Shown piece by piece: positions 54,542-64,000 of a stretch of DNA of 64,000 nt. The notes under the pieces are model-generated. The model saw only the letters and a list, made by a program, of their open reading frames with translations, ran no database searches and was not told where the DNA came from. A program made the translations under genes and the position numbers. Each line of letters starts with the position of its first letter. Position 1 is the stretch's first letter. The stretch lies in NCBI RefSeq assembly GCF_003987275.1, contig NZ_PIQF01000002.1:62001-126000 (forward strand), given 5' to 3'. The DNA is from Idiomarina seosinensis. Lineage in GTDB: Bacteria > Pseudomonadota > Gammaproteobacteria > Enterobacterales > Alteromonadaceae.

Positions 54542-54570
54542 CCAGTAACGTGCTAAACGCACGTTACTGG
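54542..54570. terminator. Stem-loop after the DUF885 gene
   Basis: Perfect 12-bp stem CCAGTAACGTGC, loop TAAAC, complement GCACGTTACTGG. Lacks a T-run. The arm GTAACGTGC is shared with the hairpin at 5281-5307. Confidence 0.55.
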
Positions 54571-54692
54571 CCATTCACCCTATTTATTACCCGAATACCT
54601 CAATGCCATGGGCATTTGCCAGCAAAATCCGTATAATGCGCGCCACTAGTGAACCGCCATCATTCGATGCAAGCAAATAAGAGGTATTACGA

Positions 54693-57281
54693 GTGCTTAA
54701 TGAATATCGCCAGCACGTCGAAGAACGTGCCGCAGAGGGGATCCCTCCAAAACCACTAACCGCCGAGCAAGTCGCAGACTTAATTGAGTTGCTAAAAAAC
54801 CCGCCAGCTGGTGAAGAACAGTTTTTAGTTGAACTACTGGCTGAACGCGTACCACCGGGTGTTGACGAAGCAGCTTATGTTAAAGCGGGCTTTTTGAGTG
54901 CGTTAGTAAAAGGTGAAATCAACAGCCCTGTTATTAGCAAACAAGACGCGGTGAAGTTACTGGGTAACATGCACGGTGGCTATAACATAGTAACACTGGT
55001 TGAGTTGCTTGATGATGAAGAGCTCGCCGAGCTTGCTGCCGAAGAGTTAAAGCACACGATACTAATGTTCGACGCCTTCCACGACGTGGAAGAGAAAATG
55101 AAAGCTGGCAATACACTGGCTAAAGAAGTAGTCCAGTCGTGGGCAGATGCAGAATGGTTTACCAGCCGTGACAAATTGGCGGACAGCATTACAGCAACCG
55201 TCTTTAAAGTGACCGGCGAGACCAATACCGATGATTTATCACCAGCGCCTGATGCCTGGTCACGGCCTGATATTCCACTGCATGCTAAAGCGATGTATAA
55301 AATGCCACGCGAAGGCATCACCGACGCCGGTAAGCAGATTGACGAGTTAAAACAGAAAGGCCACCCGGTGGCTTTTGTCGGCGACGTGGTCGGCACTGGC
55401 TCTTCGCGGAAATCAGCGACCAACTCGGTGTTATGGAACATTGGCGAAGATATGCCAGGAACGCCTAACAAACGTGCCGGTGGTATCTGCATTGGCGGTA
55501 AAGTTGCACCGATCTTTTTTAACACCATGAAAGATGCCGGTGCCTTAGTATTTGAAGCCGACGTCGATAAAATTGAAATGGGCGATATCATTACGATTTA
55601 CCCTTACCAAGGAAAAATCGAAAATGAAGCAGGCGAGATCGTCGCTGAGTATGACTACGCCTCGCGAGTCATTCTCGACGAAGTTCGTGCTGGCGGTCGA
55701 ATCAATTTGATTATCGGTCGTGGCTTAACCAGTAAGGCCCGTGAGTCACTCGGTTTAGGCCACAGCGATTTATTCCTTACTCCAGAGCAGCCAGAAGACA
55801 GCAATAAAGGCTACAGTCTGGCACAAAAGCTGGTCGGTAAGGCTTGTGGTATGGAAGGCGTTCGTCCGGGAACATACGTAGAGCCGAAAATGACGACCGT
55901 AGGCTCTCAGGATACCACCGGGCCAATGACTCGTGACGAATTAAAAGACCTGGCTTGCCTGGGCTTTAATTCCGATTTAGTGATGCAGTCTTTCTGTCAT
56001 ACCTCTGCTTATCCAAAGCCGGTCGATGTAGAAACACAGCACACATTACCTGATTTTATTATGAACCGCGGTGGTGTCTCGTTACGTCCTAACGACGGAA
56101 TCATTCACAGCTGGTTGAACCGTATGCTGTTGCCCGATACTGTCGGTACTGGCGGTGACTCACATACGCGTTTCCCACTAGGCATCTCATTCCCGGCTGG
56201 CTCTGGCTTAGTAGCCTTTGCGGCAGCAACCGGCGTAATGCCATTGGATATGCCAGAATCCGTACTGGTTCGCTTTAAAGGCAAAATGCAGCCAGGTATT
56301 ACCCTGCGTGACTTGGTTCATGCCATTCCTGCGTTCGCTATCAAGGAAGGTCTGTTAACGGTTGAGAAGCGCGGCAAGAAAAACGCATTTTCCGGCCGAA
56401 TCCTGGAGATTGAAGGTCTTGAACACTTAACCGTAGAACAAGCTTTCGAACTTTCTGATGCGTCTGCAGAGCGCTCTGCCGCGGGTTGTACTATTAACCT
56501 GTCAGAAGAGTCTGTGGCTGAGTACCTACGCTCAAACATTACCATGTTGCGTTGGATGATCAACGAAGGCTATGGTGACGCGCGCACACTCGAGCGCCGT
56601 GCTCGCAAAATGGAAGATTGGTTAGCAAACCCAGAGCTTACTCGTGCTGATAAAGATGCTGAGTACACAGAAGTTATCGAAATTGACCTGGACGAAATTA
56701 AAGAGCCAATCGTCTGTTGCCCGAACGATCCGGATGACGCTAAGTTCTTAAGCGAAGTTGCCGGTGATAAAGTAGACGAAGTATTCATTGGTTCTTGTAT
56801 GACCAACATCGGTCACTTCCGTGCTGCCGGTAAACTGTTGGAGAAGAACTCTGACCCACTGAACACACGGTTGTGGATTGCGCCGCCAACTAAGATGGAT
56901 AAAGCGCAGTTAGAAACCGAAGGTTACTACGACATTTATGAGCGTAACGGTGTGCGTACAGAGATGCCGGGTTGTTCACTGTGCATGGGTAACCAGGCGC
57001 GTGTTGAGCCTAATTCAACCGTACTATCAACCTCGACTCGTAACTTCCCGAATCGTTTAGGCGACGGTGCTAACGTTTACTTAACCTCAGCGGAATTGGC
57101 CGCGGTTGGTGCTATTATCGGTCGGCTGCCGACTCCACAGGAATATATGGAGTACGCACAAGACATCAATGCCATGGCGGGTGAAGTTTATAAGTATCTA
57201 AACTTTGACCAAATGGATGCCTTCCGCAGCGCCGAAAAGGCCGCTAAGGAAAATATCATTCCAACCATTAACGTGGCTTAA
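54693..57281 (+). CDS. acnB: Aconitate hydratase B
   Basis: TCA-cycle [4Fe-4S] enzyme converting citrate to isocitrate; also an iron-responsive RNA-binding protein in E. coli. 862 residues. HEAT-like N-terminal domain, then the swivel with VGDVVGTGSSRKSATNS, and catalytic domains with cluster ligands in the PGCSLCMGNQARV motif plus an upstream cysteine in FIGSCMTNIGHF. GTG start with GAGG at 9 bp and product start LNEYRQHVEERAAEG, as E. coli. TATAAT at 54632-54637 is a possible -10 without a good -35. Depends on the Fe-S assembly discussed for iscS. Confidence 0.97.
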   Translation: MLNEYRQHVEERAAEGIPPKPLTAEQVADLIELLKNPPAGEEQFLVELLAERVPPGVDEAAYVKAGFLSALVKGEINSPVISKQDAVKLLGNMHGGYNIVTLVELLDDEELAELAAEELKHTILMFDAFHDVEEKMKAGNTLAKEVVQSWADAEWFTSRDKLADSITATVFKVTGETNTDDLSPAPDAWSRPDIPLHAKAMYKMPREGITDAGKQIDELKQKGHPVAFVGDVVGTGSSRKSATNSVLWNIGEDMPGTPNKRAGGICIGGKVAPIFFNTMKDAGALVFEADVDKIEMGDIITIYPYQGKIENEAGEIVAEYDYASRVILDEVRAGGRINLIIGRGLTSKARESLGLGHSDLFLTPEQPEDSNKGYSLAQKLVGKACGMEGVRPGTYVEPKMTTVGSQDTTGPMTRDELKDLACLGFNSDLVMQSFCHTSAYPKPVDVETQHTLPDFIMNRGGVSLRPNDGIIHSWLNRMLLPDTVGTGGDSHTRFPLGISFPAGSGLVAFAAATGVMPLDMPESVLVRFKGKMQPGITLRDLVHAIPAFAIKEGLLTVEKRGKKNAFSGRILEIEGLEHLTVEQAFELSDASAERSAAGCTINLSEESVAEYLRSNITMLRWMINEGYGDARTLERRARKMEDWLANPELTRADKDAEYTEVIEIDLDEIKEPIVCCPNDPDDAKFLSEVAGDKVDEVFIGSCMTNIGHFRAAGKLLEKNSDPLNTRLWIAPPTKMDKAQLETEGYYDIYERNGVRTEMPGCSLCMGNQARVEPNSTVLSTSTRNFPNRLGDGANVYLTSAELAAVGAIIGRLPTPQEYMEYAQDINAMAGEVYKYLNFDQMDAFRSAEKAAKENIIPTINVA

Positions 57282-57294
57282 TTTGCCCGATAGT

Positions 57295-57320
57295 AAAAAG
57301 CTCCCAACCGGGAGCTTTTT
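57295..57320. terminator. Bidirectional intrinsic terminator after acnB
   Basis: AAAAAGCTCCC (57295-57305), loop AACC, GGGAGCTTTTT (57310-57320), with further Ts. Serves acnB (+) and the cus operon (-). Confidence 0.9.
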
Positions 57321-57337
57321 TTATGTCTGCTAAAAAC

Positions 57338-57360
57338 AGCGTGCGTCAGGGACGCACGCT
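57338..57360. terminator. Stem-loop overlapping the cusA stop
   Basis: AGCGTGCGTC (57338-57347), loop AGG, GACGCACGCT (57351-57360), a perfect 10-bp stem that reaches into the cusA TAG stop (57359-57361). Same GCGTC-NNN-GACGC tip as the hairpins at 1.9 and 5.3 kb. Confidence 0.55.
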
Positions 57361-60300
57361 ACCGTTTGTGGCGCAGATAGAACACGGCGGGGATTAATAG
57401 CATTGAGACCAGCGGTGCCAGGATCATGCCGCCAACCATCGGCGCCGCAATGCGTTGCATCACTTCATTACCAATACCACTACCTAACATAATCGGCAAT
57501 AAACCAATGATAATCGTTGCAACGGTCATTGCCTTTGGCCTGACTCGCAATAAGGCGCCTTCCTCAATCGCAGCTACAAGCTGCTGCTTATCTTCGCCAA
57601 CTCCTTTCCAGGCATTGTTTAAGTAGAGTAGCATGACCACGCCAAACTCCGCCGCCACTCCGGCTAGAGCAATCATACCAACGACAACCGCCAGTGACAG
57701 GTTATAATCTAGCCAGAATAGCAACCACAGGCTTCCGGTTAGCGCCAATGGCAATGTAGCAATAACCAGTAGCGCCTGACTCATCGAACGAAAGGTCAGA
57801 TACAACAAAATAACGATTACCGCTAACGTTAACGGGATGATTTCCTGCAAATCGCTCTCTACTTGTTGCATTGCCTCATACTGACCTGTCCAGCTCCAGT
57901 TATAGCCTGTTGGCAGCTCAATCTCCGACAGCAGCGGGGAAACTTGCTCAATATAATTAGCAACACTCACTCCAGCCGCCGGCTCGATAAAGATCCAACT
58001 ACTGGGCCGGGCATTTTCACTTTTCAGCAGCGCTGGACCCTGCGTCAACTCAACCGAGGCGACGTCAGCTAAGGTTAGCCATTTGCCACTATCACTGCGT
58101 ATTGGTAGCTCCGTAAGCTTACTCAGATGATCGCGGTCGACGCGTGGGTAACGTAAGTTAATAGGGAAGCGTTCATTCCCCTGCACGGAAATAGCAATAT
58201 TACTGCCACCAATTGCCGTAGTGATATGTTGCTGAATATCCGCCTGACTCAATCCAAAACGCGCGGCGGCCCGCAAGTTGGGTGTTATTTCGATATAACG
58301 TCCAGCGGCTGCCCGCTCAGCAATCACTGAACCGGTCGCAGAGTGTTCACCCAAAGTGCCCTCGATACGGGTAGCAACCTGCTGCAGCTGCTGAAAATCA
58401 GCCCCGCTGACCTTTATCGCCAGCGGCGTTTTAACCCCGGTCGCAAGCATCTCAATACGGGTACGGATCGGCATAACCCAGGCATTTGTCACGCCGGGCA
58501 CCTGAACTTGTTGCTCCAGCTCGGCAATCACATCGTCGACCGTCTTACCTTCTGGCCATTCCGATTCCGGAGTCAGAGTAATGCTGGTTTCAATCATGGT
58601 TAACGGGGCGGGGTCGGTTGCGGTATCGGCCCGTCCGACTTTACCAAAAACACGCTCTACTTGCGGATGCTCCGCAATCAGTGCGTCGGTTTGCTGCAGC
58701 AAGTCCGAGGCTTCATTAACACTGATGCCGGGCAATGTCGTTGGCATATACATTAAGTCGCCTTCGTACAAGGGCGGCATCAGTTCCGTATCCAGGTTCT
58801 TTAATGGATACCAGGCGCTGGCGGTTAGTCCGATAGCGAGCACAATAATCAGTTTTGGCCAGCCCAAGGTAAAATTGAGCAACGGCCGGTAAAGCCAAAT
58901 CAAAAAGGCAGTCAGAGGGTTTTTATTCTCAGCAGGTATTTTGCCTCGCACCAGCAGACCCATTAGCACCGGAATAAGCGTAATCGCTAAGATAGCGGCC
59001 GCCCCCATAGCCAGTGTTTTGGTGTAGGCTAACGGCTCAAAAAGGCGCCCTTGCTGGCCTTGCAATGCGAACACCGGAATAAAGCTCACCGTTATCACCA
59101 GCAGTGAGAAAAATAAAGAGGGCCCTACTTCGCGACAGGCGTCGGTAATAATACGCCAACGCTGCGCGCCTTTTACGACTTCGCCAGAATGTTGTTGGTG
59201 CTTGTATAAATGTCGGTGTGCATTTTCGATCATAACAATAGCCGCATCGACTAACGCACCGATGGCAATCGCAATACCGCCCAGACTCATGATGTTGGCA
59301 CTAATACCGAGTCCATTCATAACCCAGATAGCGAACAATACGGACAACGGTAAACTGATGACCGCAACCAACGCTGAGCGCGCATGCCAAAGGAATAGCA
59401 CACAGACAATCGCCACTAGGGCCATTTCTTCCAGTAACTTACTGGTTAAGTTATCCACAGATGCTTGAATCAACTGCGAGCGGTCGTACGTTGTCACAAT
59501 TTCTACGCCTTGCGGTAAACCTTGCTGCAATTGCTTCAGTTTATTTTTTACCCGTTCGATGGTTTGCAACGCATTGGCGCCATAGCGCATAACGATAATA
59601 CCACCGACAACCTCGCCTTCACCGTCTAGCTCAGCCACACCACGACGAACCTGCGGACCAATCCGTACCGTCGCAATATCTTCGAGTAAAATGACTCCCT
59701 GTTGCTGCGAGCGGTTAGCAGGGCTGTTTGGCAATACCGGTAACTCTCTTAAATCGTCGAGTGACTGCAGGTAACCAAGGCCCCTGACCATGTATTCGGC
59801 TTCCGCCATTTCGACCACGGAACCGCCAACCTCGGCATTTGCCTGCTCTATACTCGTCTCTATATCATCAAGCGTTAATTGGTATTGGCGTAGCTTCGCG
59901 GGATCAATAACCACTTGATAGGTTTCAACCATACCGCCGACCCGAGCGACTTCAGCGACACCATCGACGCTTTGTAGCTCTTGTTGCAAGAACCAATTTT
60001 GCAGGCGTGTTAATTCGCCAAGATTTTTTTGCCCCGAGTTGTCGACCAGCGCGTACTGAAAAATCCAACCAACGCCGGTAGCGTCGGGACCAAGGCTGGG
60101 TTGAACTTGTTCGGGCAACTGACTTTGAGCCTGATCCAGGTATTCAATAACGCGGCTGCGTGCCCAGTATGGGTCCGTTCCTTCTTCGAAAATGACGTAA
60201 ACGTAAGAGTCACCAAAAAAAGAGAAACCGCGCACTGATTCGGTCTTAGGAACCGACAGCATCACACTGGATAGTGGATAGGTAACTTGTTCCTCAACCA

Positions 60301-60478
60301 CCGCGGGCGCTTGACCCGGATAATTGGTCTTGATGATAACCTGAACATCCGAAAGATCAGGAATCGCATCCAATTTAGTGCGTTGTAATGATTGCCAGGC
60401 TAAAAAAGTTAATGCCGCGAACAGGACAATCACTAATAAAGGGTTTCGTAATGACGCTTGAATAATTCGCGCTAGCAT
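57359..60478 (-). CDS. cusA: Copper/silver efflux RND pump CusA
   Basis: Inner-membrane proton-driven heavy-metal exporter, 1039 residues, 12 TM segments in two halves. It matches E. coli CusA almost throughout: AIPDLSDVQVIIKTNYPGQAP, GDSYVYVIFEEGTDPYWARSR, LLEEMALVAIVCVLFLWHARSAL and AGVAAEFGVVMLLYLN. The three metal-binding methionines of CusA are all present, in EGDLMYMPTTLPG, APLTMIETS and RTRIEMLATGVK (near 570, 620 and 670), which favours Cu(I)/Ag(I) over zinc or cobalt. Its start overlaps the cusB stop. No outer-membrane CusC gene is in the operon as seen here. Confidence 0.95.
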   Translation of the reverse strand: MLARIIQASLRNPLLVIVLFAALTFLAWQSLQRTKLDAIPDLSDVQVIIKTNYPGQAPAVVEEQVTYPLSSVMLSVPKTESVRGFSFFGDSYVYVIFEEGTDPYWARSRVIEYLDQAQSQLPEQVQPSLGPDATGVGWIFQYALVDNSGQKNLGELTRLQNWFLQQELQSVDGVAEVARVGGMVETYQVVIDPAKLRQYQLTLDDIETSIEQANAEVGGSVVEMAEAEYMVRGLGYLQSLDDLRELPVLPNSPANRSQQQGVILLEDIATVRIGPQVRRGVAELDGEGEVVGGIIVMRYGANALQTIERVKNKLKQLQQGLPQGVEIVTTYDRSQLIQASVDNLTSKLLEEMALVAIVCVLFLWHARSALVAVISLPLSVLFAIWVMNGLGISANIMSLGGIAIAIGALVDAAIVMIENAHRHLYKHQQHSGEVVKGAQRWRIITDACREVGPSLFFSLLVITVSFIPVFALQGQQGRLFEPLAYTKTLAMGAAAILAITLIPVLMGLLVRGKIPAENKNPLTAFLIWLYRPLLNFTLGWPKLIIVLAIGLTASAWYPLKNLDTELMPPLYEGDLMYMPTTLPGISVNEASDLLQQTDALIAEHPQVERVFGKVGRADTATDPAPLTMIETSITLTPESEWPEGKTVDDVIAELEQQVQVPGVTNAWVMPIRTRIEMLATGVKTPLAIKVSGADFQQLQQVATRIEGTLGEHSATGSVIAERAAAGRYIEITPNLRAAARFGLSQADIQQHITTAIGGSNIAISVQGNERFPINLRYPRVDRDHLSKLTELPIRSDSGKWLTLADVASVELTQGPALLKSENARPSSWIFIEPAAGVSVANYIEQVSPLLSEIELPTGYNWSWTGQYEAMQQVESDLQEIIPLTLAVIVILLYLTFRSMSQALLVIATLPLALTGSLWLLFWLDYNLSLAVVVGMIALAGVAAEFGVVMLLYLNNAWKGVGEDKQQLVAAIEEGALLRVRPKAMTVATIIIGLLPIMLGSGIGNEVMQRIAAPMVGGMILAPLVSMLLIPAVFYLRHKR

Positions 60479-61746
60479 TAGTGACTCCCGTGGTCGTGGG
60501 TGCTCATTTCAGGCTGCTTGTCTGCGTTTGGTTGCAGCCCTTGTAACGACGCTTCCGAATCCAGTAAAAACTGGCCGTTGGTCACTACCCGCTCACCAGC
60601 ACTTAAACCGCTTTTTACTTCTATTTCATCACCGACTCGTAGGCCTGTTTTTATTTCGCGTACCGCAAACGCCTGTTCACTGGTCTGTACAACGACGCGA
60701 TTGTTTTGCGCCGTCTGGATCAAGCTTGCTACCGGAATAGTCAGCGCATCTTCAATCTCGGCCAGCTCAACATGCGCCGTTGCCCATAAACCCTCTCTTA
60801 ATCGATTTATCGAGTCACTAACCGGAACCCTTGCGGTTAAGGTCTGGGTTTGCTCATCCATTTTTGGATATATATAGTCAATCCGATTCATCCAGTGGCC
60901 ATCGACTTGGTCCGAGCTGACATGCGCCATTTGCCCCACTTTCACCTGATCCGCATAGCGTACGGGGATATCCAGCAAGAACCACAATCCTTGATCACCA
61001 CTAATTGTCATCAGTTCCTGGCCTGGATTAACATACATGCCTTGTTGAATGTTGAGGTTGGTCAAGTAGCCTGCTTTTGGTGCGTAATAGTCAACTTCAT
61101 ACTGGGATTGCCGACTCTGTTCAAGCTGTTCAATCTGCTGTTCGGTCATCCCCAACAGTTGCAGCCGCTGTCGACCCCGACGCTTAAATGACTGTTGGCT
61201 TTGTTGATCGCCGACTTCCGTCAACGAGTCCAGTAACTGTAGATAGTCATCTTGCGCAACCACTAAATCGGGCGCATAGACCCGGTATAGTTTCTCACCC
61301 TTTTCTACCCATTGACCTTCGATATCAGCATACAGCTGTTCGACCCAACCCTCTGCACGCGAATGCACATGATATTGGGCAGACTGCTGCCAATTAACCT
61401 GCGCCTGAGCGGATAACTGTGGCTGTAATGTCTTACGTTTTACCTGAGCCGTCGTCACCCGAATTGCCTGCTGTTGCTGCTGGTTAACCGTAAACTCAGG
61501 TGATGGCGCTCCTTCGGAACTTACCCTTTTACTGGGTTCCTTTTTAACCAGATCCATACCACAGATGGGGCAGGTTCCAGGCTCATCTCTGACAATTTGG
61601 CTGTGCATCGGACAAACATACTGGGTCTGCTCGTCAGACGGGTCGGCTGAGTGCTGATGTTCGCTATGATCCTGCAGTGCCTGCACGGGTTGAACAAAAG
61701 CAACAGCTAATAGCAGCACCAATACTGCATAGATATACAATTTCAT
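60478..61746 (-). CDS. cusB: Copper/silver efflux periplasmic adaptor CusB with heavy-metal-binding domain
   Basis: Membrane-fusion protein, 422 residues from the ATG with AAAGGTGG upstream. Signal [23 protein letters not shown], a His-rich stretch (DHSEHQHS), then a heavy-metal-binding domain [24 protein letters not shown] (about 44-67) with CxM and CxxCxM. The adaptor core follows: barrel-sandwich ([21 protein letters not shown]), helical hairpin (about 175-225) and beta-barrel. Ends STHDHGSH. Supplies metal to CusA. The N-terminal domain could take the place of CusF as a metal collector. Confidence 0.93.
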   Translation of the reverse strand: MKLYIYAVLVLLLAVAFVQPVQALQDHSEHQHSADPSDEQTQYVCPMHSQIVRDEPGTCPICGMDLVKKEPSKRVSSEGAPSPEFTVNQQQQQAIRVTTAQVKRKTLQPQLSAQAQVNWQQSAQYHVHSRAEGWVEQLYADIEGQWVEKGEKLYRVYAPDLVVAQDDYLQLLDSLTEVGDQQSQQSFKRRGRQRLQLLGMTEQQIEQLEQSRQSQYEVDYYAPKAGYLTNLNIQQGMYVNPGQELMTISGDQGLWFLLDIPVRYADQVKVGQMAHVSSDQVDGHWMNRIDYIYPKMDEQTQTLTARVPVSDSINRLREGLWATAHVELAEIEDALTIPVASLIQTAQNNRVVVQTSEQAFAVREIKTGLRVGDEIEVKSGLSAGERVVTNGQFLLDSEASLQGLQPNADKQPEMSTHDHGSH

Positions 61747-61800
61747 GGATAGATCCACCTTTACTTAGAAACCAGGGCGCCTATTCAGGCATTTAATCGG

Positions 61801-62142
61801 TTAAGCAAATAGTGGTTTGGGAGGACGAATTAAGCGCTCGCTGCGCTTTAATAGAGTCGCTAAGGATTTACTCGTTAATGATTCGGTTGCTTGAGACAAC
61901 CAGGGGGAGAGCTTATTCACTAAGCCAATTTGGCCAGCACAGTGTTGTTCACAATGTTGGCAAAATGAGCTTTCCTGCTCACAGGGTGTCGCTTCCTGCT
62001 GACTTTGTTGTTCATCACAACACTCATGAGCGGCAACAGAACTAACGGTATCTGACATCGGCATAGCGTGCGCTGCTGGCAGAGAGAAGCTCCCTGCCAG
62101 CAGCGTTACTATAAATGTCAGAATGACCGTTAGTGCTTTCAT
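61801..62142 (-). CDS. Small exported Cys/His-rich protein of the copper operon (CopL-like)
   Basis: 113 residues. Signal peptide MKALTVILTFIVTLLAGSFSL ending AHA. The mature part has HECCDEQQ, TPCEQESSFCQHCEQHCAG: seven cysteines and several histidines within about 45 residues, suited to binding Cu or Ag. The C-terminal third is basic and Pro-rich (RLIRPPKPLFA). It resembles in layout the small CopL or DUF2946-type proteins that precede copper-resistance genes, but I cannot assign a family firmly. First gene before cusBA (54-bp gap). No ribosome binding site is visible; see the promoter entry. Confidence 0.7.
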   Translation of the reverse strand: MKALTVILTFIVTLLAGSFSLPAAHAMPMSDTVSSVAAHECCDEQQSQQEATPCEQESSFCQHCEQHCAGQIGLVNKLSPWLSQATESLTSKSLATLLKRSERLIRPPKPLFA

Positions 62143-62149
62143 GCCAATC

Positions 62150-62179
62150 AGTATAGCAAAACCATTACCAAATGGTCAC
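62150..62179 (-). promoter_or_regulatory. Probable promoter of the cus operon
   Basis: Minus strand GTGACC (62179-62174), 18-bp spacer, extended -10 TGCTATACT with TATACT at 62155-62150. The palindrome ACCATT-ACCA-AATGGT (62161-62176) lies between and over the hexamers. The -10 ends 7 bp before the ATG of the Cys-rich gene, so the transcript would have almost no leader. It overlaps the 3' end of the M13 peptidase gene. Confidence 0.45.
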
Positions 62180-64000
62180 ACGATTTTCAGGCGCTACGTA
62201 AAGCTCGTCGCCTTCGGTAACGTCAAAGGCTTCATAAAAGGCCGGAACGTTAACCACAGTACCGTTAACCCGGTACTCAGCAGGCGAATGCGGATCGCTC
62301 ATTACCTGTTCACGGATCGCGTCTTCACGATATTTACCGCGCCAGACCTGTGCCCAGCCGATAAACACACGTTGTTCGCCGGTAAAGCCATCAATCTTAG
62401 GTGATGATTCGCCGTTCAACGACTGCAGGTAGGCATCATAAGCGATGGTTAAACCGGCCAGGTCACCAATGTTCTCACCCAGAGTTAAGTCACCTTTAAT
62501 ATTTAAACCCTCGATAGGTTCATACGCGCTGAATTGCTCCGACAGTTTTTGACCGCGTTTATCGAACGCTTCACGGTCGGCTTCGGTCCACCAGCTTTCA
62601 AGGTTGCCGTCGCCATCATACTTAGACCCCTGGTCATCAAAACCGTGGCCCATTTCATGGCCAATTACAGCACCAATGCCGCCATAGTTAACCGCCATTT
62701 CTGCGTCCATATCGAAGAATGGAGGCTGTAAAATGCCCGCAGGGAATACAATTTCGTTGCGCACCGGGCTGTAATAGGCGTTAACCGTCTGCGGCGTCAT
62801 GCCCCAGTCTTCCTCATCGACTGGACCACCAATTTTAGCGATCTCTTCCTGATAGTTGAATTCAGCATAGGCTTTATAGTTGCCTACCAGATCAGTTGCG
62901 GAAATTTGTAAATCGCTATAGTCACGCCATTCGTTCGGGTAACCAACTTTAGGATCAAATTTAGCCAACTTACCCAATGCTTTTTCTTTGGTTTCGTCGG
63001 TCATCCACTCCAGATTCTTAATCGATTCTGCATAGGCTACGCGCAGGTTTTCGATCAATGATTCCATTTTGGTTTTGGCTTCAGGCGGGAAGTATTCTTT
63101 AACATAGACTTGGCCCAGAACCTCGCCAAGAATACTGTCCGTAGCATCAACTCCACGTTTCCAGCGGGGTTCTTGTTCCGGTGTGCCACGCAACGTTTTT
63201 CCATAAAATTCGAAGCGCCGTTCGGCAAAGTCTTCGCTTAAAATAGAAGCCGCATCGTTAACCATACGGAAGCTCATGTAGTCCTTCCAGGTCTGCAGGT
63301 CAACATCGCTGAACATCGCTCCGAAGTTCTCGAAATAGGAGGGTTGACGAATAACCATTTCCTCGACTTTACCAAGATCAGCTGCATTCACCCAACTGGC
63401 AAAGTCAAACTCACCCATCAGTTCGGCCACTTCGCCCGCTGACTTCTTATTATAGGTTTTATCGGCGTTACGGCTTTCAACACGAGACCACTGAACTTCA
63501 GCAAGTTTCGTTTCCAACTCAAGAATTCGTTCAGCGGCTTCTCCAGCATCCTCAACACCCGCCATCTCCAGTACATCGGCAGCGTATTCTGTATAGGCTT
63601 CACGAAATTCTTCAAATTTTTCATCGTCTTTCAGGTAGTAATCCCGGTCTGGAAGGCCTAAACCTGATTGCGATACGTACATTGCATTGGTTTGTGGATC
63701 TTTCGCGTCAGGGTAAACATAAAATGCAAATGGCATGGAAACACTTTGGCGTGTCATTCGTGCCATGTGTTCCGCGACCGCTGAGTGGCTATCCAACGCG
63801 GCAATCGCATCTAAATCGCTGGCAATTGGCTTAGCGCCCAGTTCGTTTAAGGTCTCAACGTCCATATAGGCGTTAAAGAAGTCGCCCACTTTCCTTTCGC
63901 TCGAACCGGGTTCAGGATTCGACGCCGCCGCTTTCTCGATAATGTCGCGCAAGCGTTTTTGGTTTTGCTGACGCAAGTCGTAGAAAGAGCCGATCGATGA
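62165..64000 (-). CDS. M13 family metallopeptidase (5' end beyond the window)
   Basis: Neprilysin/PepO-type zinc endopeptidase, visible for 611 residues; the frame stays open to the right edge, reading SSIGSFYDLRQQN, so the N-terminus with its likely signal or lipoprotein peptide lies outside. Zinc motif VIGHEMGHGFDD (HExxH), preceded by NAYYSPVRNEIVFPAGIL, and the third-ligand motif GENIGDLAGL. It ends with ENRVTIW, where the family usually ends in a CxVW-like motif. Periplasmic peptide degradation is expected. The start at the first TTG in frame is not the true start. Confidence 0.93.
   Translation of the reverse strand, partial: SSIGSFYDLRQQNQKRLRDIIEKAAASNPEPGSSERKVGDFFNAYMDVETLNELGAKPIASDLDAIAALDSHSAVAEHMARMTRQSVSMPFAFYVYPDAKDPQTNAMYVSQSGLGLPDRDYYLKDDEKFEEFREAYTEYAADVLEMAGVEDAGEAAERILELETKLAEVQWSRVESRNADKTYNKKSAGEVAELMGEFDFASWVNAADLGKVEEMVIRQPSYFENFGAMFSDVDLQTWKDYMSFRMVNDAASILSEDFAERRFEFYGKTLRGTPEQEPRWKRGVDATDSILGEVLGQVYVKEYFPPEAKTKMESLIENLRVAYAESIKNLEWMTDETKEKALGKLAKFDPKVGYPNEWRDYSDLQISATDLVGNYKAYAEFNYQEEIAKIGGPVDEEDWGMTPQTVNAYYSPVRNEIVFPAGILQPPFFDMDAEMAVNYGGIGAVIGHEMGHGFDDQGSKYDGDGNLESWWTEADREAFDKRGQKLSEQFSAYEPIEGLNIKGDLTLGENIGDLAGLTIAYDAYLQSLNGESSPKIDGFTGEQRVFIGWAQVWRGKYREDAIREQVMSDPHSPAEYRVNGTVVNVPAFYEAFDVTEGDELYVAPENRVTIW

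Overview
The window looks like a chromosomal segment of a marine gammaproteobacterium, most likely Idiomarina or a close relative in the Alteromonadales. This is inferred from protein resemblance and gene order: an rppH-ptsP-lgt-thyA operon with divergent mutH, divergent trmJ-iscRS and suhB, the rplU-rpmA-obgE block, an ArcA-like regulator, and several small families typical of that order (DUF3545, DUF2982, DUF3718, DUF6435). No rRNA, tRNA, CRISPR array, transposase, phage gene or replication origin was recognised. Both edges cut genes: rlmN on the left and an M13 metallopeptidase on the right.

Layout. 1-5.5 kb: rlmN, ndk, msrA, iscS, iscR with its own IscR-type operator, trmJ, suhB and a DUF3545 protein. 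The usual iscUA-hscBA-fdx genes are absent between iscS and ndk. 5.5-6.4 kb: a gene-free mosaic of hairpin repeats. 6.4-9.6 kb: ung, then a three-gene surface-glycan operon (GT4, GT25, sulfotransferase). 9.7-15.9 kb: an S9 peptidase, a DUF1302 outer-membrane protein and etfBA. 15.9-24.2 kb: a SufE-like protein, a second copy of the hairpin repeat family in the opposite orientation, then a long leftward operon rppH-ptsP-tauE-lgt-thyA-REC/CheC-PAS-tcdA. 24.3-26.4 kb: mutH, DUF2982 and an EAL protein.

26.5-35 kb is a modification and signalling cluster: rimB, rimK, an aspartoacylase-like deacylase, an Hpt protein, FapA/DUF342, rsmC, a sensor kinase, arcA and a free-standing ArcB-type Hpt protein. 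35-42 kb: folE2, DUF2726, a CobD/CbiB-like membrane protein, adenosine kinase with ahcY, a GNAT enzyme and a FAD oxidoreductase. 42-46.6 kb: an ABC-2 exporter, an exported alpha/beta hydrolase, DUF3718 and folA. 46.8-52.6 kb: obgE, rpmA, rplU, ispB, mdh, argR and a DyP peroxidase, with a second family of palindromic repeats in the gaps. 52.7-64 kb: a DUF885 lipoprotein, acnB, a Cus-type copper/silver efflux operon and an M13 peptidase.

Most genes are core housekeeping functions. The parts that most merit follow-up are the two hairpin-repeat families (both with compensatory base changes), the loss of the ISC scaffold/chaperone genes beside an IscS without its C-terminal tail, the ArcA plus separate Hpt pair, and the RimB-RimK-deacylase cluster.
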